Part shown: positions 58,173-64,000 of the stretch, one piece after another | Layout: every line of letters begins with the position of its first letter | Position numbering within the stretch: position 1 is the first letter of the stretch | Source of the DNA: Margaritifera margaritifera | Taxonomy: Eukaryota > Mollusca > Bivalvia > Unionida > Margaritiferidae | Assembly: GCA_029931535.1 (NCBI GenBank) | Contig: JAQPZY010001621.1 | Coordinates: 2,952,001-3,016,000 of the forward strand | Direction: 5' to 3' | DNA: 64,000 nt | Position numbers and translations under genes: made by a program | The notes under the pieces: generated by a model | Seen by the model: only the letters and a program-made list of their open reading frames with translations | Told to the model about the DNA's origin: nothing | Database searches by the model: none

Positions 58173-58951
58173 TGTTATGTATGATGTTTATATAATATTA
58201 TATATATTTTAGGAAATTATAAATGTTTCTTCACTTTAATATTTGCTTAAATCTTTATGTTTATTAGGAAAAACATGTATAACTAGTGTCCTTGAATTAG
58301 GTTGTTTTGATCAATATGTTTTCTCAATTTGAAGGTCAAGGTTGAATTTTGTTTACAGTTAGAATTCCATTAAGATGACACACATTCTAGAACATTCTGT
58401 CATGTGACCAATCTAGAACATTCTGTCATGTGACCAATCTTTATATATACCATGTTTGGTGGACATTTTTTCAGTTTTGACATTACCATCAGTCTTGTAA
58501 AGAGCTATTACAGTTGTGAAAATTCATTACAAATTCTAAGAGAGGAATTATTTTAAATATTCATTGGATTATAACAGTGCTCATAAACTTTTGGATTTTG
58601 GATTTTTAATTGATGATTTTGGAATTTAACTGAACTTATTCAGAGATTTTGGAATACTTCATTTTGACATCAGCACATCAAGATTACTAGTACATCAGGA
58701 CTTTGGAGACCATTGGCACATAATAACATTCAAGGACACAGCCGTGAATTCGGAACATTCTATATTTAGGACTTGTGATTAGAACAATCATTCTTATTGG
58801 ATTATTAGGATTTCAAAACACATTACTGTAAGTGACTTTTTTTGATTTTTCATTTTAATTATCTAGTAATAAATTGCTTGTTGATTTTTACTTGATTTGT
58901 TGGTTTCACTTTCTTTCTGTTACATTTTTCTTAGACCATAGAGTTGTAACA
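58173..58951 (+). mobile_element. Solo LTR, copy 2 (779 bp)
   Basis: Nearly identical to 40527-41276, from TGTTATGTATGATG to AGAGTTGTAACA. GTAG is present on both sides (58169-58172 and 58952-58955), a 4-bp target duplication different from that of copy 1. It is about 29 bp longer, mainly because AGAACATTCTGTCATGTGAC then CAATCT is duplicated in tandem (near 58388 and 58416) just upstream of the TATATATA box. It lies in the BTBD19 intron, on the opposite strand. Confidence 0.9.
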
Positions 58952-59034
58952 GTAGTATGTATAAATGGTAAAATAAACAGTCCTGCTTAGAGCTCATGTA
59001 AAACTATCCTCAAGGCAGTTTAAACAGCTAATTA

Positions 59035-60545
59035 TCATAGAGGCAATTAAAAGCCAGGTGGTCAGGTATAAACAACCACCATTTCACATATTACCTAATT
59101 GGCTGACAATAGCTACAGTGATTTGTTAAGTCCTTTGAAGACTGCTGCGAGGGAGCCCACTAGGCTAATTTGCATAGGTAAAGTTCACAAAGTGGAACAA
59201 CCCAATTCGTTTTTTAAGTTATAGGAAATCAAAGAGCTGCATGTTGAAGAGCAAAAGTTATTACACATCACTGCCTTCAATGAGAATGTTTAAGCCATCT
59301 TTATTAAAGATTATTGGCAAATTTGTGAACAGTGGCAACATTTCTTTGAAGTTGGATTTTGCTCCATATATAAAATGCAAAACATGATTATTTCAGTAGT
59401 CGGAATAAACTTCAAGTGTGATTAATTTTTTAAGGCAAATTGTCAAAATGCATTTTCTGATATTCAGAAAACAATGAGCTATCAGAGAGGCAAGCAAAGC
59501 CCAGCAAAACTGAATATTAGAACTTCTGGTAGACAGAGTTTGACTTTGTGAAGCACAGCAGCAAGAGAGGGCATTTAATTCTTCTTTGCACATACTTTAA
59601 ACACCATATTGACATTAGTCATTCTGGAGTGTACGACATTCGTCAACATAGCAGCAGCACCTATATGTAACATCGGGACAAACCAGAAAATATTTGACAT
59701 GCTGAATTGAACATTCAGATTAGTTCTCTTTATTATTATTCGTTATCTTAATCTTGTTAAAATACCAACTATTAATCGACCCATGCTTTTCAGGATGAGT
59801 TTAGCCATAAAATAGACTGACTGAAAGACAAAATAAGCACACTTATGTTTTCATGGTTAATTTGTGTTGGACAGAAGCATTTTTTACCGCTGTGTGAGGC
59901 CCCCATTAAGCTTAAAAAAATCATGTCCCCTTCCATCCACCTCACTGAAATGGTCAGACCCAAATGTGATGTATATTTTCTTTTTTATATAGAGACAAGC
60001 ATATCTCGTGGTCAAACTGAACTGGATACAGTTTTGACAATGCTAATGTTATGGTCGGCAAGAACAACTCAGTTCTCACTAGGATTCATTCAGAGAATCC
60101 AGCTGGGAAGTTTGAACAACAGTACCATCCAGTCTCTAATGAGTGCAAACATGAACACAAATGACACTTCCATTACCATCAAATTCCCCTACTGAACTAT
60201 TGAGAGCAGCAAAGACTGCATCTAATGAAGCCTCTAATCTGCCATTCGATGGATTTTAAAGACAGAAACTAGGTGTATGTTTTAATTTAAAGTCAGTGAG
60301 GTTGTGATTATTTGAGTGTTTGCACATATGTGTATATGTGTAGCGATGATATTTGACAATGCTAAGTCTATCAACTATTTTTTCTTTGTAAGTGTATTAA
60401 ATGCTTTAAAGAAAACAGACAATTTATTTTCTTTTATTCAGATTTGAATTTCCAGTAATTTTCTATAGGCTTATATGAAAAGATAGCTTACACACTTTTT
60501 GAGTCTCAAAACCCCCCAACATTGTCTGGGAATATGGCAGGTATG
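59035..60545 (+). repeat. Long dispersed repeat, copy C
   Basis: Positions 59040-59330 match 1-290 and 59400-60545 match 1640-2480 and 32880-33700. Relative to B it carries extra sequence at about 59710-60080. A 116-codon open frame (59845-60195) crosses the border of that extra part, is not preserved in the other copies and is not called. The break in similarity to copy A at about 59340 marks the 1.35-kb length difference. Confidence 0.7.
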
Positions 60546-61880
60546 TAATCATGATAATTATGTATACAAGTTTAGGTGAGTAGAACATTTTTATTAACTG
60601 CAAAGAAGAATTTAAATTTTTTTAGAGTACCGTAATCATCATTTTGCAGAAACAAAAACAAAAAAACTCATAATGAAATTGCTGTAATTTGTTTAAACAA
60701 GCTTCTTCACAACTAGATCATCAGTTCTAAGGATACTCCAAAGGAAGGACTTTAAACTCAAATAACAAAGATTTAACTACAAGCTATTTTCACTGGCACT
60801 TTTGGACAGGTACCAAATGGGAGTTGCCTTCTCTGCATGTATTTTCTAGATGTACTTAAGTAGCACAGATCTACAGCTTCAAAAATAAAATTATGTTTAA
60901 ATAATCCAGTAATGATTGCAGGAAACATCAACTGTGTACATCAATCATAACATCACTCTGCCAATTCCATAAAGTCAAGAAATAACCTTAGATACAGTTG
61001 TAGGAATACACATAAATTTGATGGGTTTGGTGATTCGCCTCCAGCAGAGTGCACCCTATATGTTTTGACAGAAAAGACCAACCATGTTCCAATTATGAGT
61101 TTGTCTCCTTCCACCACCATATTGTGCCATGTGAACAAAAGTGGTTCCAAATACAGTTGTCAATGGAGGCAAAAATACATCCTAGGTTTCTTTCTCGACT
61201 TGACAGAAAAGGTCAAGGATGTTCTCAATGGTGGCAAATTACATCCAAGGTTTTTTGTCTCGACTTGACGGAAAAGTTCAAGGATGTTCTGATTGCTGTG
61301 TACATATGTGAACTGTGGAAGGGGAGGAAAAAATGCTACTAATACTAGGCTGAACACATGTGTCTGTGGACTTTGGTACTCTAGAAAAGCACAGTTTGTC
61401 CTCAGCACTATCAGGTATTCTATTAACTGCAATAATGCAAACAACAAATAATGTAACATTTTGCAGTGTGCAAAGGTTTTCTCCAGCATGAGGGAAGAGT
61501 TTGAGCCAAGGCTTCTAAGTCCCCCCCCCCAGTGTTCCAGCAAACATTAGCCCACAGCAAACCATTATATTATAATCATTATTTAGCATCTACCAGGTAT
61601 TTTTGAGCAAACAACAAAACATACATGGATGATACATATTCTACTCTGTACAAATATTTGCCACAGAAGGTGGGAAGAGTTTGCCAAGTGTTCTGGCAAA
61701 CGTTTCCATTCAGTAAACCATGTATGGTAGTTATTCTTACATGATCAATTACTAAGTATATTGTTATATACCAAATACCTACAAAAGATCAATTACTAAG
61801 TATGTATGTTATATACCAAATGCCTACATAAAGTAATCTTTCTTAAAGACGGAAAATACCTCTACTCAAGCAGCATATGC
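60546..61880 (-). other. BTBD19 intron with a 65-bp tandem duplication
   Basis: At about 61165-61300 a 65-bp segment is duplicated: CTCGACTTGACAGAAAAGGT at 61194 and CTCGACTTGACGGAAAAGTT at 61259, with CAAGGATGTTCT after each. A 10-base C-run is near 61521. The open frames around the duplication (61049-61342 +, 61160-61543 -) have no domain. Confidence 0.6.
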
Positions 61881-62190
61881 AATACCTATGTTTGAGCATG
61901 GTTGAATTTGTCATAAAATCCTAAGCACCATACCTATGTTTGAGTATGGTTGAATTTGTCATAAAATCCTATGCACCTTACCTATGTTTGAGTATGGTTG
62001 AATTTGTCATAAAATCCTATGAACCATACCTATGTTTGAGTATGACTGAATTTGTCACAAAATCCTATGAACTATACCTATGTTTGAGTATGGTTGAATT
62101 TGTCATAAAATCCTATGCACCATACCAGCTAAACCCATCCGGATCATAAAATCCTATGCACCATACCAGCTAAACCCATTCAGATCATAT
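61881..62190 (+). repeat. Minisatellite, 48-bp unit, about five copies plus a 46-bp tail duplication
   Basis: The unit is TACCTATGTTTGAGTATGGT then TGAATTTGTCATAAAATCCT then ATGCACCA. The last part switches to GCTAAACCCATCCGGATCAT then AAAATCCTATGCACCATACC, itself duplicated. It lies 260 bp downstream of the donor of the BTB exon at 62450. The open frame SMVEFVIKSYAPYLCL is a repeat artefact. Confidence 0.9.
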
Positions 62191-62449
62191 AAGAAGATGA
62201 GGTAATGTCACATACATGGTATAAGAAATATCAGAACTTCTAATCTTCCTTAGTTATGTACAAAAGGTATTTTTAGCAGAAATATCAAAGATAATGAAAA
62301 TTCAAATGAAATTTAGGTAAAAGAAAGTTTTTATTTCTTTTTGTTTTGGTAACTTTTTTCTTTCTTACAAATTTATGATAATTATGAATTTGTATCAATT
62401 TCGTGAAAGGTCAATAAAATAAAGGTTAATAAAATCCTCATTAACTTAC

Positions 62450-62672
62450 AATTTTTGGTGTCAGAGTAATACAGTTTGTATAAAGAAACTCTAGCATTGC
62501 TAAGAAGACATCGAGATTCATGTCTGACAGGACAAAAGAGGAATTATCAGCAGTTCCATATTTCTGAGACTGGTCAGAAAACATGGCCTTGAAAACTGTA
62601 CATCTGGCTGATAGGACACAACGATGTGCAAATATAGCCTTTTTGTTTGGACCAACTAAGAACTTGATATCG
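62450..62672 (-). CDS. BTBD19: BTBD19-like protein exon: BTB/POZ domain core
   Basis: Acceptor TTTTTCTTTACAG, donor AAAATT|GTAAGT; 223 bp, phase 2 in and phase 0 out, 74 full codons. It opens DIKFLVGPNKKAIFAHRCVL then SARCTVFKAMF, the first strands and helix of a BTB domain. Later come SDMNLDVFLAMLEFLYTNCI and TLTPK. Human BTBD19 has SDVCFVVG, FAHRCLLACRCNFFQ and FLAVLEFLYTN at the same positions. The first base completes a codon, probably Ser, begun in an upstream exon I could not find. Confidence 0.95.
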
Positions 62673-62991
62673 CTGTAAAGAAAAAGCAAAATTATTATTG
62701 GCATGAATCATATAGGTAAAGTTATTATTCTTCAAATTGTGATAAAAATTATTGTATTTGGAACTGGTTTTTGTTCCTTTCCTTTCCTCAGAGCCTAAAT
62801 ATATTATGTTAAAACTTCACTAGCTTATTTTTACAGCGAATGGAGAAGGAATGCATTTTAAACAATTGAGTAAAAAGAAGGGAAATTTACATTTGAAGTG
62901 ATTTTAATCATTTAAGAAACTGAAGTTTGAACTCTTTAAACCAGGACATTTTACTTGAACACATAAATATGAAATAATACAAAAGAGAATT
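62673..62991 (-). other. BTBD19 5' intron, nothing recognised
   Basis: AT-rich intronic sequence upstream of the BTB exon. No exon with a start codon could be supported. Confidence 0.55.
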
Positions 62992-63206
62992 TACCGTATA
63001 TACTCGCATAATCCGGGTCAAAATGCAAACAACATAGACCCTGATCTGTCATCGCATAATGCGCCAGCAGATCAGGGTCTATGTTGTTTGTTCTATTGAT
63101 TAATCCTTACAAACTGCATAGACCCAGATCTGCCAGTGCATTATGCGATGGCAGATCTGGATCTATGCAGTTTGCAGTATCGGCTTATACGTGAGAATAT
63201 ATGGGA
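62992..63206 (+). mobile_element. Double-hairpin foldback MITE, copy 4
   Basis: Same orientation as copies 1 and 2: TACCGTATATACTCGCATAA at the left; the first hairpin ACAACATAGACCCTGATCTG around CGCATAATGCG; the second AAACTGCATAGACCCAGATC around GCATTATGCG; and CTTATACGTGAGAATATATG at the right. It is slightly shorter than 221 bp owing to small deletions near the ends. It is the closest to what a family consensus would be. Confidence 0.9.
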
Positions 63207-64000
63207 GATGAAAGAGTCCCTAAAAGGGACTGACACTCCACTGGCTGAAAAGAATTTGTTAGAAATTTACAAAAAGTCAGTTTCTTCCCGTCTTTTATCT
63301 TTTTTAATTGCCAATTATTAAAACATCTCAGATATAAATGGGAATCTCTAACACATTAAATTTGGTGAAAAATATTTTCTTATATGTCTTAGTTAACAAA
63401 CTGTACACAAGTACAATAAAAAATCTCTCTCACGGTTCTTAACCTTGAACCTGATACCATGGATAGAAGATCATTGAACTCATCTCGGATATTGTCAAGA
63501 TATATCCACTTGCTAAGTTTGGTTTAATCCATAATTATTACTTTTCTCTCTTTTAAATCCATGTTACTGAATTGGCATCATTCAATATATCCATTAACTG
63601 GTTTTTGATAAAAAAAAATCCATTCACACTTGTTTGTGTTATCATGCTCACAAGTCATCACAGATCAATAAAAAAACAAAACAAGTCAAGACCTTTGGCC
63701 TTAAAATCAATGTCAGAATGCTGACTATCAACTTGTTTATTGAGAAAAAAAAAACACAATACAAAGTCTAGTAAAAAAAAAAAATCACTTGTATATACAT
63801 GTATACAAATCGCTGTGTTCACAAGTTCAGTAAAGTATAAAGAAATGCAAGCTCTGACCTTGACTTGACCCTAAGGATAAATAAGTATGGTTTCAAACTT
63901 GTTCCTTATAGGGCAGGCATGTTGGTGCTCAGCTCTGCACCATTTTCATTCATGACTAATCACCTAGCGCATATATGTTGTCAATGCTACCATTCTTTCA
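63207..64000 (-). other. Window end, no feature supported
   Basis: AT-rich with A-runs. The missing BTBD19 first exon may be here or outside. Minus-strand text at about 63430-63520 stays open for about 28 codons but fits neither the BTB N-terminus nor its splice phase, and resembles intronic repeat text. Confidence 0.45.

Noticed and set aside
59845..60195. Open frame of 116 codons in dispersed-repeat copy C
   Set aside because: It spans a junction private to this copy and is not conserved in copies A and B.
63430..63520. Missing first exon of BTBD19 on the minus strand
   Set aside because: The open stretch does not resemble the BTB N-terminus and no donor gives the required phase 2.

Overview
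This is a eukaryotic, intron-rich, AT-rich genomic window from an invertebrate animal, most likely a mollusc and probably a bivalve. Three things suggest this: short exons separated by large introns with canonical GT/AG junctions, many minisatellites and foldback elements, and degenerate intronic repeats with phrases typical of bivalve genomes. The species is not identified. No bacterial-type operons, CRISPR arrays, rRNA or intact tRNA genes were seen.

Two genes can be supported, and they converge. On the + strand, positions 3074-24822 carry the last six coding exons of an ABC subfamily A lipid transporter of the ABCA1/ABCA2 type. They run from the ABC signature of the second nucleotide-binding domain, through Walker B and the H-loop, to the VFVNFA-like motif and a long serine-rich tail. 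The six exons (135, 104, 93, 241, 82 and 308 bp) join in frame to 320 residues plus a stop. On the - strand, positions 62672-48272 carry six exons of a BTBD19-type BTB/BACK protein: most of the BTB domain, the BACK-like helices and the conserved C-terminal tail with its stop codon. Its first exon (N-terminus, start codon) was not found and probably lies between 62673 and 64000 or beyond.

The 23 kb between the two stop codons shows no gene I can support. It holds a decayed Tigger/pogo-type transposon with perfect 24-bp terminal inverted repeats, and minisatellites with 42-, 51- and 42/43-bp units. One of these arrays is split by a solo LTR whose 4-bp target duplication and pre-insertion site can both be read.

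About a sixth of the window is minisatellite. Several arrays have unit lengths divisible by three and so create long open frames that are not genes. Three arrays abut exon boundaries, and one seems to have grown from the 3' end of an ABCA exon and its splice donor. Dispersed families seen more than once are a 221-bp double-hairpin foldback element (four full copies, one short form, several relics), a solo LTR family (two copies), a long non-coding repeat (three copies), tRNA-derived SINEs (two) and Tigger-type ends. The most interesting signals are the double-hairpin family with apparently matched changes in both arms, the exon-derived minisatellite, perfect IR3 AGGTCA palindromes in an intronic repeat, and unrelated intronic arrays sharing a period near 167 bp.
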